A DNA stretch of 60,000 nucleotides, taken from positions 17,519,001 through 17,579,000 of the forward strand of contig NC_092566.1 in the NCBI RefSeq assembly GCF_037975245.1, written 5' to 3'. The notes beneath the pieces were generated by a model that did not search any database, was not told where the DNA came from, and saw only the letters and a list, made by a program, of their open reading frames with translations. Shown piece by piece: positions 46,301 to 53,353 of the stretch. The stretch's first letter is position 1; the number at the start of each line of letters is the position of its first letter. Source of the stretch: Apostichopus japonicus. Its lineage: Eukaryota > Echinodermata > Holothuroidea > Aspidochirotida > Stichopodidae. Made by a program: the position numbers and the translations under genes.

Positions 46301-49042
46301 CTGATGGACATTTTTTTTCTTTTACATCCATGGTGATATAATTGCCCTAAATATGGTGTCAACTGATTACATACAGTAGCACAGATATATGGGTACATAT
46401 TTGTGCATTATACTAATTGTGCATTGCATTGCACAAAACTCTGGTAGCTTGAGTATTTTAAATTATCAAAATTGCTGCAAATTTTATCTATCTCTAGTTC
46501 AAAACTGAATGCATCAATGTTGTACCACAAACAAAATTTATCAATGTGTACAGATCTACATGTAGCAATGTTTAGTGTAATTGGTGTTGCCACCATGACA
46601 ATATGAATCAGAAATTATGTCAGTTTTTTTCCCCCTTTAAAATGGACAAATTATTAATCCACTGATGAAAGTGATATTCGTACAAACTAGTTGCACACAT
46701 CTATGAAATTCAAAGTACAGAGAACATTGACAGTTAACAAAGATAAAATATGTATTGTTATGACATGTGCTGTAGGTTATATCACAGATGAATCAAAAAC
46801 AAATTTAATCTTCAGTAAAAGTGGATCTGTACAGGTAAATATTCCCTGTTGTGGTTATGTAGTTCCTATTTTTATTTTAGTTTTAGCAGATTTGCCTTTG
46901 TTTAAAAGTCTTTAAACAACGTTCTCATATCAAGAACAGAAATAAATAATGGATATATAATATTTTTATATTCTATATTATATTATGTTTTTATTTATTT
47001 AATTATGTCTATTTAAGACTATGCGCAATGTTCTCCTACAGGTACATTTATCATTCTTAGTGTAATTCTTTAATTTGCAAACATGACCACTAATTTTAGG
47101 CATATATGAATATTTTTTGTCAATGAAAAGGTGAACATCTCCAATAGACGACTCTCACATAAATAGACAGTGTTAATTATGGCCTTGCAGTGCATACATG
47201 TTGTCACTGAGACAGTACTACATGACCTTCAGTACTGTACTATAGCAAGTGAAGGTCAATGCCTTAAATACCCAGTACAAAATATTGTAAAACATCAGCG
47301 AGCATGATTTGTTTCAAGCCAGAACAGATACACTGGTACCACTGTATCTAGCAGCATGATTCAAACTGTCCTTAAATACTCACAATGGGTTTTTACAGTA
47401 CTTCCCAGTTGGCTAGAATATATCATGTCATAGTATTTACACTTAATTCATAACCTGGAGGAATTTCTCCAAGCAAACTTTCACTAAGAGGTTTGTATTA
47501 CTTTAAACTACCACTGAGATAGTGAAACCAGAGCTGAGTTGATCCCTCAGAAAGACAGTGCCCATGCAGTCACAAATGTGTAAAATAACATGCTGGGGAA
47601 ATTGTGTGTATTCTCCACTTTCAAAAACAAATGGTTGAACTGGTAACAAGATCAATTTTTTTTAAAGTGATTATAGGAACTGAAGAATAGTCAAGTTTTA
47701 CATTTAGTTGCAAAGCTATGTGTACAGAGAGTGAATACTGTAGCTACTGTAATGTAAGTACAAGGGCTGTTTAAACTACTATCTGCCAGAAACAATTGAA
47801 TTCCATTACATCACAGATCCAAGTACTACAGGACAGGACCATCTTTAATTCACTTCAGCTCTGTAATAGTTTGATTCTAATTATAACAGCATCAGGATCC
47901 AAAATGACATCTGCAGTACTTCTTACAGTAACTTACGTTAAATATTTTTGACTTTGAATGGAATACTATCAACAGTAGTACTGTAGGCCTATTGATGGTA
48001 ACTACCCTCTTTACAGTGCATGTGACACAGAGACGTTCATGAATTGTTTGAATCGTGTCCAACAATTAGCCTCGCAGCTTTTTTGAATACCGTCATCAGA
48101 TTTGGATCGAAACTTCAGGAACTGCTACCAGAAGCATCTCCTTTGATTCATTGCATGCTGTACTTGTACAGTACTGTAGCCTTACATTGAATTGTGATTC
48201 ACAATTCAACTGAAATTGAACAATTGAACCATTCTTTTCATGACCTGGAATTCAAAATGCATACTGTAGCATTACATCAAAGCTAAAGTGGAGGATGGTG
48301 GTTGGTTGGGGGGGGGGGGGGGTTCATGTTGGAATATATCTGACACTGACAGGCACATGCAGAGCTGATGTCATCTGGCCAGCTGAGACTAAGCCAGCAG
48401 GTCCCTAATATATACCTAGCTAGACTAACTAGTAACAGTACAACAAGGCTAGGCTACTTACAAGTAGGCTTAGGGCCTGTACAAAGTTAGGCCTTGGGAG
48501 TAGGAATGTTGTATGATACCTGGGGAGTGATTTTCCCTGAGGCCTGACAATGTTAGTTGTTACCAGTATCATGCCTGGCAATTGCCTAGGCTAAGCCAGG
48601 GTAGGACTAGGTCTATACTAGAGCGAGGTAGAGCTACCCTTAACTAGGCTAGGCCAAGTGTAATTGTAAGGTAGGCCTCACTTGCTGTAAGTTAGGCTAG
48701 GCCCTAGATGGTGAAAGATGTTACTAGCTTGACCCACAACTGCTCACACAAATAACCAACATTAAAAGTTCTGTAGGCCCTAGGCTTGTTTACGTTAGGC
48801 TATGTCATCCTTGTGCTGTCTGCGAACATTTTACTCTCGGAATGATGACCTACTACTAAGTTAGTGAATTGGTCTAAGCAATAGCAGTATAGTTTAGTAT
48901 AGACATCTGGTAGAGGGTCGTTAATTTAGGCTTCGGATAGGCCACTCACCTTAGAAATTGTAAAATATCCACCGAGTTCGTCACCTTTCAACCGGAACCC
49001 CCATGGCGCACCCCCTGTCAGTATTACAGAATAGCGAGCCAT
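4239..49042 (-). CDS. SORBS: PDZ-SoHo adaptor gene (SORBS/CAP-like), 14 coding exons, 3' part off window
   Basis: This entry covers the whole reconstructed gene; exons are listed separately. Seen: 14 minus-strand exons with AG acceptors and GT donors join in one frame without a stop for 1831 nt (610 codons plus 1 base). Domains in order: PDZ (residues 1-83), ZM-like motif (about 109-124), proline-rich linker (about 140-540), SoHo domain (about 545-587). The ATG at 49042 is preceded in frame by TAG 15 nt upstream, which fixes the start for this exon. Known: SoHo proteins (ponsin/CAP, ArgBP2, vinexin) are actin-associated adaptors with C-terminal SH3 domains, and PDZ domains of this class bind alpha-actinin in ALP/Enigma proteins. 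Inferred: a cytoskeletal scaffold at muscle or adhesion sites, with SH3 domains encoded left of position 1. Alternative: two overlapping genes, a PDZ-only one and a SoHo one. The matching phases argue against that but do not exclude it. Confidence 0.82.
4302..8290. other. Intron 13, dominated by a satellite
   Basis: The intron runs between exons 13 and 14. It holds the 155-bp satellite listed separately. The rest has poly-T runs near 6600, a G-rich patch near 7118-7135 and C-rich CCCACCC repeats near 7450. Frames at 7321-7509 and 7648-7896 show no splice support or known domain. Confidence 0.6.
4495..6170. repeat. 155-156 bp tandem satellite, about 10 copies
   Basis: The string ATCTCTACAGTGA recurs at 4681, 4848, 5003, 5159 (one mismatch), 5315, 5470, 5626, 5781, 5936 and 6092. 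That is a period of 155-156 bp apart from one 167-bp unit. Units share CCTCCCTTTATTTAGGTACT and CACCTACTCATCAATA. A diverged unit starts near 4495. Adjacent pairs share variants (for example the unit starting near 5626 resembles the one near 5781), as expected from unequal exchange. Confidence 0.93.
8291..8366 (-). CDS. Exon 13: second half of SoHo domain
   Basis: 76 nt, phase 0 in and phase 1 out, residues 565-589. It continues the SoHo core with HVKEDNRHDWYKEMYKSIHK. The vertebrate equivalent has a similar D-W-Y-K-x-M-F/Y-K-x-I-H string. The acceptor follows a clear pyrimidine tract (ctctcttcaccctcag) and the donor GAAG|gtaaga is strong. SoHo domains in CAP and relatives bind flotillin and target the adaptor to membrane or adhesion sites (established knowledge). 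Confidence 0.93.
8367..9830. other. Intron 12, with SINE and conserved-looking block
   Basis: This intron splits the SoHo domain. It contains the tRNA-derived SINE (about 8527-8785). A block at 9110-9440 has balanced base composition and homeodomain-type TAATTA sites and could be regulatory. No extra exon was found. Confidence 0.6.
8527..8785 (+). mobile_element. tRNA-Ser-derived SINE
   Basis: An A box TGGCCGAGTGG lies at 8531-8541 and a B-box-like AGTTCGATTTC at 8586-8596. GCTGTGG (8527-8533) can pair with CCACAGT (8600-8606) as an acceptor stem. An anticodon-loop-like TTTGAA suggests descent from serine tRNA (UGA). The tRNA-like head continues into an unrelated body ending near 8785 in ATTATTAATATTAATT. 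No clear target duplication is visible. It is not a functional tRNA: the B box is degenerate and the head runs straight into SINE body. Confidence 0.78.
9831..10048 (-). CDS. Exon 12: linker end and first half of SoHo domain
   Basis: 218 nt, phase 1 in and phase 0 out, residues 492-564. Two of the three frames have stops, and the open one is the frame set by exon 11. The first part reads DPAQLPTGALYQKITIDGDQ and is hydrophilic. The end, TYEGIGPRDQESGMPLGLRQ, matches the SoHo signature of vertebrate SORBS proteins (G-I-G-P-x-D-x-S-G-M/I-P). The acceptor attttttttag and donor AGACAG|gtatga are good. This exon is the anchor for calling the gene sorbin-like. Confidence 0.92.
10049..11193. other. 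Intron 11, with dispersed-repeat fragment
   Basis: The intron holds C runs at about 10323-10337 and 10468-10475 and a probable interspersed repeat (about 10450-10780). A purine-rich AAGAAGAAGAAG tract lies near 10897. No exon is supported. Confidence 0.5.
10560..10780. repeat. Probable interspersed repeat with GGCCAGGACTCGAAG tail
   Basis: The block includes AAAGTACTTTGCCCAAAGAC and GGCCAGGACTCGAAGATCAC. This is close to a 'TTGCCCAAGGACA ... GGCCAGGATTCGAAC' string that I recall from repeats in many aquatic animal genomes. Only one copy is in this window, so the call rests on memory. Confidence 0.4.
11194..11295 (-). CDS. Exon 11: basic proline-rich cassette (SH3-ligand-like)
   Basis: 102 nt, symmetric phase 1-1, residues 458-491. 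The peptide ATRRTPSPGPPQTPPRAPSR continues RQPPPKKPNVTVIT. The repeated R-x-x-P-x-x-P arrangements fit class I and II SH3 ligands. They could be bound by partner SH3 proteins or by the SH3 domains expected further along this protein. The donor ATTACAG|gtgaag and acceptor ataacaacag are good. Confidence 0.83.
11296..13688. other. Intron 10
   Basis: No exon was found. A C run lies near 11731-11745. From about 12690 to 13560 the sequence loses its simple repeats and has mixed composition, a possible conserved non-coding block. Confidence 0.5.
13689..13866 (-). CDS. Exon 10: His/Pro/Gln-rich low-complexity exon
   Basis: 178 nt, phase 0 in and phase 1 out, residues 399-457. It begins SQEPAPPPVMHHPVQQAP and continues with SSPVRKQPPSHIQRQHQPP and a VHTAVHHP segment, ending in S-P repeats. 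The composition predicts a disordered linker. The first splice site lies after TTTCAATCAACAG and the last before GTATAACC, and both fit neighbouring phases. No enzymatic or folded domain is visible. Confidence 0.85.
14254..14396 (-). CDS. Exon 9: linker exon, acidic then basic
   Basis: 143 nt, entered in phase 1 and left in phase 0, residues 351-398. The peptide is GVWQPGQTPEQDDEYNGHDN, then FQDLQPVWAPSSSQPAKKEF and RSVRPPQQ. Two tryptophans sit in PVWAP/GVWQP contexts. The acceptor gatcttctag and donor CAGCAG|gttagt are good. Exons 9 and 10 form a phase-compatible pair (1-0, 0-1), so they would be skipped together if at all. No domain is recognised. Confidence 0.85.
14463..16562. mobile_element. 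2.1-kb foldback-like element built of GGTAAA/TTTACC repeats
   Basis: Both ends are similar inverted sequences of about 33 bp. On the left, AAAAAATGTACCC leads into TTTACCGCGG. On the right, the complement reads AAAAAATTTACC and then TTTACCGCGG. The left arm (14474-15215) is a 60-75 bp tandem repeat rich in the palindrome ACCGCGGT and TACCATGGTA. The right arm (16070-16550) is a shorter-period run of GGTAAA variants. The 15250-16040 centre is non-repetitive. No transposase frame is visible, and open frames in the arms are repeat artefacts. Confidence 0.65.
16960..17330. repeat. Two tandem copies, period 177 bp
   Basis: TGTAGCACATGACTGGTGCC plus TTTAGCA occurs at 17110 and again at 17287. Flanking GATTCCTGTAC and TTTGGTACTT strings repeat at the same spacing. 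The copies have diverged. Confidence 0.75.
18804..18974 (-). CDS. Exon 8: proline-rich exon with LPPPPPDW
   Basis: 171 nt, symmetric phase 1-1, residues 294-350. The peptide contains ADRSVIAPPPIDIMNNN and RDPWDDWLPPPPPDW, then EPAPPPSRGEPLTNGRESP. A hydrophobic residue followed by four or more prolines is the general form of Ena/VASP EVH1 ligands, so this may recruit an actin polymerase. That is inference. The acceptor ttcaactaacag and donor ACAG|gtacag are good. Confidence 0.85.
18975..21569. other. Intron 7
   Basis: The intron holds a tandem duplication (20765-21235) and a purine-rich tract (about 20625-20690). No exon is supported. The frame at 20045-20257 and others show no domain. Confidence 0.55.
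20765..21235. repeat. About 136-143 bp tandem repeat, three to four copies
   Basis: GATGAA(T/G)AATTCTACACAA occurs at 20822, 20965 and 21101. GTACACATG(A)-(A)TGCAGTTGGTACAT and CCTAACCA-GTGACCAG occur in each unit. The last unit is incomplete. Confidence 0.85.
21570..21677 (-). CDS. Exon 7: basic GSKGAALFAKKKK motif exon
   Basis: 108 nt, symmetric phase 1-1, residues 258-293. The peptide is GLMMEDLTNQGF followed by GSKGAALFAKKKKFFDEMD. Its pattern, G-A-x-LFAK then basic residues then an acidic end, recalls short motifs of synaptopodin-family proteins, which also carry this PDZ class. That match is from memory and tentative. The acceptor tcgaag follows a C-rich tract and the donor GGAG|gtatcc is acceptable. 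A 301-bp inverted-repeat element fills part of the intron just 5' of it. Confidence 0.8.
21895..22195. mobile_element. 301-bp MITE with TTAA target duplication (piggyBac-type)
   Basis: TTAA at 21891-21894 and 22196-22199 flanks ends AGGTATTGAAGACTCGC and, inverted, AGGGAGTGAAGACTCGC (14 of 17 match). TTAA duplications are characteristic of piggyBac-superfamily transposition. No coding frame is present, so it is non-autonomous. It occupies a third of intron 6 just before exon 7. Confidence 0.8.
22533..22583 (-). CDS. Exon 6: 51-nt micro-cassette exon
   Basis: This symmetric phase 1-1 exon has acceptor gtttttatag and donor CCAG|gtaagg. Joined to exon 5 it reads VYSPSSPKSPIWQNGKPG, with two S-P sites that could be phosphorylated by proline-directed kinases. 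It is too short for ordinary ORF detection. The evidence is the pair of good splice sites, the correct phase and a peptide composition like its neighbours. It is probably alternatively spliced. Confidence 0.72.
22584..29813. other. Intron 5, 7.2 kb, no exon found
   Basis: The sequence is AT-rich. A GT microsatellite and a G-rich tract at about 28590-28680 are the only simple features. A 15-bp repeat CAGCTGCCTCTGCCC lies near 28338-28370. The 23210-23430 block has mixed composition. Frames such as 23997-24254 lack splice or domain support. Confidence 0.55.
29315..29336. repeat. (GT)11 microsatellite
   Basis: Eleven uninterrupted GT dinucleotides. Confidence 0.95.
29814..30041 (-). CDS. Exon 5: proline-rich linker exon
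   Basis: 228 nt, a symmetric phase 1-1 exon, so it can be skipped without breaking the frame. It encodes residues 165-240 with basic and polar ends (SDRNRSPQQWRPVNYRPGQS) and a proline run (FSPPPVPPPPPGD) followed by an acidic patch and LPAVPPKPQ. Such tracts are typical SH3, profilin or WW ligands, so the protein may bind in trans or fold back on its own SH3 domains. Acceptor gaaaaattag, donor GAGAGG|gtaaat. No globular domain is visible. Confidence 0.8.
30042..35404. other. Intron 4, between PDZ module and SoHo half
   Basis: The intron contains a CCAAT-rich, CpG-containing patch (31500-31645), a G run near 30680 and many TACAGTA/TACTGTA words. A hairpin-forming pair is at 35135-35188. No exon is supported. 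The 158-codon plus-strand frame at 34309-34785 has no domain and no splice context. Confidence 0.55.
31500..31645. promoter_or_regulatory. Candidate internal promoter with clustered CCAAT boxes
   Basis: ATTGG (complement CCAAT) occurs at 31541-31545, 31591-31595 and 31621-31625, and CCAAT at 31597-31601, all within 85 bp. The patch also has CpG-containing GCATGCG strings near 31524 in an otherwise CpG-poor intron. Clustered CCAAT boxes at such spacing typify NF-Y promoters. Its position between exons 4 and 5 would suit a transcript starting after the PDZ module. This is inference only. Confidence 0.35.
35405..35573 (-). CDS. Exon 4: ZM-like motif and proline-rich segment
   Basis: 169 nt encode residues 109-164 plus one base. 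After a strong acceptor (tttttttag) the peptide starts PNQSPTMLYSSQKAEL. This resembles the Zasp-like (ZM) motif of ALP/Enigma proteins, in which a short N-x-P-x-x-LYS segment follows the PDZ. A proline-rich tract then runs to the exon end (PPSTTPGPLPPS). The proposed donor CAGA|gtgtat is weak but gives phase 1, which exactly matches exon 5. If it is not used, the frame runs 18 more codons to a TAG at 35349-35351, giving a 182-residue PDZ-ZM short form. Both outcomes are plausible. Confidence 0.78.
36826..36898 (-). CDS. Exon 3: short serine/threonine-rich spacer after PDZ
   Basis: 73 nt, entered in phase 2 and left in phase 0 (TCG|gtaacc). With the two bases from exon 2 it encodes SSSLIPNGGTTMSSAEVIDT and then RLPTS. 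I recognise no domain. The support is positional: splice sites of the right phase between the PDZ exon and the ZM-like exon. The acceptor (tttctcatttag) is modest. The first ~30 nt of the exon with its acceptor recur three more times just upstream in the transcript (to about 37500), so this exon has a tandem-duplicated decoy region. Confidence 0.75.
36871..37500 (-). repeat. Fourfold tandem duplication of exon 3 start and flanking intron
   Basis: AGTCCC-ACCATTGGGTATCA (the exon 3 start on the plus strand) recurs at 36871, 37044, 37211 and 37380, periods 173, 167 and 169. The first lies in exon 3 itself. Each copy keeps an AG acceptor and about 27-31 exon nucleotides. It then runs into intron sequence instead of the rest of the exon and shows no good donor. 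The copies lie 5' of the true exon in the transcript. Confidence 0.9.
37903..38060 (-). CDS. Exon 2: second half of PDZ domain
   Basis: 158 nt encode residues 32-83 plus two bases. The acceptor tttcacag and donor AAGAG|gtaagc are both strong. The peptide begins INPRSKAAHSGSIEVGDVIE, with the glycine-aspartate turn of PDZ strand D to E. It continues through the helix-2 segment DLKAVQDIIYNTKE and ends in the last strand LHIVLTK. Entry phase 0 matches exon 1 exactly and completes a PDZ of normal size (about 83 residues). This exon lies 10.9 kb from exon 1. Confidence 0.94.
40607..40642. repeat. Perfect 14-bp hairpin
   Basis: ACCAGGGAGCTGCT (40607-40620) and its exact complement AGCAGCTCCCTGGT (40629-40642) flank an 8-nt loop. 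The arms do not extend further. It is GC-rich compared with the surrounding intron. Confidence 0.9.
41868..42292. repeat. 24-bp tandem array, about 17 units, with 240-bp higher-order repeat
   Basis: The unit is ATTACCCTGTATGTTATACT plus GTGT, with variants (GTACATTAT, GTATATTAT). The variant order starting near 41941 recurs near 42181, exactly ten units later. Because 24 is divisible by three and the unit lacks stops in several frames, long spurious frames arise on both strands. None is a gene. Confidence 0.95.
44088..44645. repeat. 18-bp tandem array
   Basis: The unit is AATAAGTACAGTAACCGT with variants (GATAACC, GGAACCAT). Copies run with small indels over about 550 bp. Overlapping minus-strand frames encode only repeat peptides. 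Confidence 0.9.
45900..46180. promoter_or_regulatory. GC-richer CpG-containing island in intron 1
   Basis: A roughly 280-bp patch has many CpG dinucleotides and an E-box CACGTG (about 46024). It is unlike the flanking AT-rich intron. A 72-codon plus-strand frame (45961-46179) and a short minus-strand frame exist, without known domains. It could be an alternative promoter with first exon, or an enhancer. Confidence 0.3.
48950..49042 (-). CDS. Exon 1: start codon and first half of PDZ domain
   Basis: 93 nt encode residues 1-31. The carboxylate-binding loop region reads LTGGAPWGFRLKGDE, the PWGFRL signature of the ALP/Enigma, Zasp and synaptopodin-2 class of PDZ domains. The ATG is followed by G, but position -3 is T, so the Kozak context is weak. 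An in-frame TAG lies 15 nt upstream, so translation of this exon cannot begin earlier. The donor AAG|gtgagt is consensus and leaves phase 0. A further 5' untranslated exon is possible because a ctttag acceptor-like string lies just upstream. Confidence 0.93.
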
Positions 49043-49637
49043 GAAACCCCTAAACTAAAGTATTTACCTGGCCTCTAGTCTAACTAGTCAGTTACACCTA
49101 GAAAACACAGAACCATAAACTGAGCCCTAAGACAGATGCAGCGGCAACGAAAACAAAATTCACTATTTAAATTTATATCCTTGGACTTGGCCTTAAATTG
49201 GCCTGGCCTATCGTGTTCCGATCGTAACTATAAGTATCACAACGCATGAAAGATCAAGACCGCTTGCTGAGCTGAGGTAAGGGCTGTTTGATTTGTTTGG
49301 AATAAGGAATCCATGGTTTAAGTGACCAGATTTGTAGTCGTATTAGGCTAGTATTTCGAATGTCAGTTGAAAGTTTATATCTCAACCCTTCATGATACCG
49401 GTAAAAGCAATCATAAAAAAGATCATTATTATTATTATTATTTGGGAATCGCTAGGAAAAGGGTAAGAAGAGATGGACAGGAAGGGGAGAGGAGGAGAGG
49501 AGAGGTAGGAGAGGATAAGGGACTGTTATTGGAGGAGGGGTAATTCAAATTCACAGAATTTATAAACCCGGCTATGCGTTAAGAGCGTAAACCCAGGCTA
49601 AATATGCCCCAGAATTCCCATATAAAATTTCACTTTT

Positions 49638-49656
49638 CTGGGGGAGGAACCCCCAG
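49638..49656. repeat. Hairpin CTGGGGG-CCCCCAG in likely dispersed repeat
   Basis: A 7-bp perfect stem with a 5-nt loop sits in the string TTTTCTGGGGGAGGAACCCC followed by CAGACC. I recall this pattern from interspersed repeats of several marine invertebrates. Only one copy is in this window. Confidence 0.45.
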
Positions 49657-52294
49657 ACCTATGTGCGAGCTTGGTCACACAACCTCCTATAAAAGCATCC
49701 TGGATTGGCTCTTGTTTTCCCCAGTCCAGGCGCATTAAATGCCAATATTCAGTTATACATTTATATTATATGCAGTAACATTATCAATCTATTTCATTTA
49801 AAAATGAAAATATTTACATCGAGTATAGAATGGTTGGGACGGGCGGGTTGAGGGATTAAAATGTTTACAACTGGTGGATGGGCGGGAGAGATTTACAAGG
49901 CTTGGGAGACTTCTACAATTAGAATTGGCGAAATGAGCACATTGTATCATATATGACAACACTCAAGCATTTTAAGAACAATTGTTCAAACTGTTCAATA
50001 CTATTATATCAAAACAATCGGGAGGGGAATGTGCATACTGTATAAATGTAGTGAGCTGAACTCTTGACTATGGTACTATATACTTCTCAATGTTGACCAG
50101 TGCTTTTGCCATGCTCAGGGGGTCTCACTATTGTCCAATTGCTGGACACCCTCCATGACCCTGTTCGTTAGTATTGTACCGCAGTTAATGTAGTGACGGT
50201 AGTCGAAATCTTGACTGAAGCTCAATATTCTCCTAGTTAAGTCTCGTCATGTGATTATAGTTACTATATGTATATATACAAATTTTAAATAATTAGGTTT
50301 TTGTCAGTTTAACGTAGTGATTTGAATCGTGTCACTGAGCCGAATGGAAGGCCCGCTATAGCGGTGCATCCCAGCCAACACGTGTTAGCGTGAATGTCCG
50401 ACCAAACAAGGTCCATTAAAATGTTATTGTACCACTGTTTGATAATTAAGAGGTAGTGTTTCCTCCATGATTATTGTCTTGTTGTCATTTGGAACATGAG
50501 TATAAGTAGTACAAAGTGTGTCCCATGAATTGTATGGTGGTCCATGTAATTAGTATTGTTGTTAAGAGTACTCCCAACCATGATCGGCTAAACATTGACA
50601 ACTCATTGATTGATCATGATTAATAGTTATGGGATGGTCATTTGGATAATTATATTATATATTAGTTGTTAAACCCTTGTTTATGGATTTAGAGCTGGTA
50701 ATCTAGTGCCTGTGCATCTTGGTATTCCCAATATTTTACTCCCATGTTTTGGGGTGCATCGACAAATAACTAAAGTTATGCAGGTGACCAATTCTTCGGA
50801 CTGTGTGAGGTTAACATGTATTTGTGCTCATGTAAATTTATTACACACCCCAAGATCATATTATATTGTTGTACATCATGATGTTTCTAATTCTGTTCTC
50901 GTGTATATTTTATTTAACATATTTCAGAAGCTGTCTTTCCTTGGTTAATAAATGGACAGTAACTCTTATCTCTGGTATCGCCCTTATTACTGTAACAGAT
51001 TCTAGTCGACTGTCTTACTGATCTTGCTCGATGCATGCTCAATATTTATTGATGTACATGTGAACATTTTGTAATATTTCCCGACAGTGGGCGGGGGGGG
51101 GGGGAATGATTCCCCTGATTATTTTCTGGGAGCTAAAGCCCCCCCCCATCCCCCCCCCCCCGCCAAAAGTATAAGTCATCGCCAGTCCTTGTTATGCTAA
51201 ATGAACCACAGCCAGCGAAGGAAATCTTTATTGGCCATTAAAAGAGGACGCTATACTGTATTAGCTAATTTAGACGTTCATGATTGCCTTATCCATGGGA
51301 TCCTCAGTTTCGATCGTGGGGGGGGGGGGGGGGTAATTATGAACAAGGAAAGGGTTGGGTAGGCTTCCGCCTCAAATTGCATTCAAATTTGCTTCATTCT
51401 CAAGTTGACTCCGATCACTTTTGACCAGTATTCCTGATCCGCTGTGTCTTATGGTACCATTTCCGAGCAAATGTGTCATCAAGTTAATCTATTGTCTTCC
51501 TGTATACGATACCATCCATCCCTCCCTCCACCTCCCATATCTGCCCTACTGGACCACAACTGAGTATAGGGCCACCCGTGTATGACTTGGCACGGCACAA
51601 TGAATTTTTATGAAACAGTGAAATGTGTTAAACTGTCTCTCAGCCAAATAATACATTACATAAGTTACCATTTCAAAAAAAAAAGTGATCGTGCAAGATA
51701 TATATATATGCCTGTGCGACATCGCTTCATTTCCAAGAACCCATGTCAGTAACTTTGGTAAGGTGATAGGACAAAGTGTGTTGAAAACGTCCCCACTCCT
51801 GGACAACTGCAAGTGACTGTACACACTAGCCTGGATGGATTTAGATCGCCTCCCAGAAGATTTTGTCTTTTGTCTTGCATATAGTTATTAGCGCACTACA
51901 CTGTCAGTGCTAAATGACAGTGTGTTGCATCTGTAGAGTCTGTTTTATATCTGATGGCCTAGATTTGTAAAGGCGGCAGCAAGTAGAGGTGGCAGCAATT
52001 AAAATTAAGTTGACAAACAAAGGTAAAACCTGCTTGTAAAAATATCGGCTCAGTCAGTAGAATATGAAATGTCGAGTTGATTCGAGGCAACAGTACAAGA
52101 CCGACGCATTTTAATTATCCAATTTCTTGTCGTTCAATTCTGAATTTAAATACATCATTAAAAGTAACTCTGGAAACAACGCCTCCAAAACTGGGTCACA
52201 GGCCCCTTTCCCCTCTCAAAAACAAAATAACAAAAGCAGAGAACAGAAAGCGGAGGACAGAAAACAGAACTTTTAGAACAAACACATAGATAGC

Positions 52295-52414
52295 TAAGCA
52301 GTTAGGTATTGTGGGTCATGAGCCTTAGCAGTTAGGTACGGTGGGTCATGAGCCTTAGCAGTTAGGTACGATGGGTCATGAGCCTAAGCAGTTAGATACG
52401 GTGGGTCATGAACC
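52295..52414. repeat. 30-bp tandem repeat, four copies
   Basis: The unit GCAGTTAGGTACGGTGGGTC plus ATGAGCCTTA repeats every 30 bp with a few substitutions. The copies are contiguous without spacers. Confidence 0.95.
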
Positions 52415-53320
52415 GGGTCGCGGAAATCATGATCGGACAACAAAGTAGACATGAAGTAAACTTCCATGTTGATTTCTTTCCTAAGTTTGCTATACTAATG
52501 TAAGAGTGTTGTTGTTTACTAACTTTCATTCCAAGTGCAATCAATTGTAAGCAACTTTGCAATCAAATCAGTCAATATGTAACTTCACCATTAAAACTCC
52601 AAAGAAGTTTATATTTGGGTGTTGTTAGGCCCAAGAAATTCATGGATCGCCGCTTACATATACGGAAGAAAAAGCGCAACCTGGCTCAAGGAAATGTACG
52701 GGGAGGAGGGCTCTGTTGGGTTCTAGGGATACTTAAACTTTGGGGATTTCGATAAACTTAAGTCTCTCTTAAAACATTAAGTGTTGCTTAAACCTTTCTA
52801 AATGCATGATTTCAACTAATCATACGTACGAGACCTGAAAAACTTATCGGATGACAAACAAGAAAACTATATAGTGCTCGCATAGTCAGCGTTACGATGT
52901 TTACAACGTAAAAAATCCTTCGCAATTCATAAATAGATTGAGAATGGAGATGTGAAGTTAATTACATGATCTCTCTCAATCTGAGATGAACTGAAGGAAA
53001 TTGTAATAAACTAAATGAATAAAATTGAGTGGAAATCCTCTCCGATGTTTAACACTGGAGGCTACTCATATTTGTGCAAGCGAAATACGTGAATGTACAA
53101 TTGGATAAGGATAGTATCATTTTCACCTGCCTGGATCCACGAAACGCAAAATTTCAGTTGTCATGGAGACGCAAACCGGTTAACCACTAAAAGCTATATT
53201 GCGAATGACATGTATATAATGCTATCACTCGCAGTGAGTCTTCTCAGGAAATCACTTTCTGGGTAACAATGCAAATATCAAAATCAACACCCCAGAAAAA
53301 CCGGCTTTGAAGTGGAATTT

Positions 53321-53321
53321 G

Positions 53322-53353
<32 letters not shown>

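Larger units (their letters stand above)
38061..48949. other. Intron 1, 10.9 kb
   Basis: This long intron splits the PDZ domain. It contains two tandem arrays and a 14-bp perfect hairpin (listed separately), a GC-richer island at 45900-46180, and a G14 run near 48309. A region of repeated CTAGGC/GCCTAG words lies at about 48400-48800. No coding exon is supported. Confidence 0.6.

Noticed and set aside
52295-52414. CRISPR-like 30-bp repeats
   Set aside because: Copies are contiguous with no spacers, and the genome is eukaryotic.
52650-52760. Short plus-strand stretch with basic residues resembling a transposase end
   Set aside because: Too short, no motif identifiable, and a stop follows closely.
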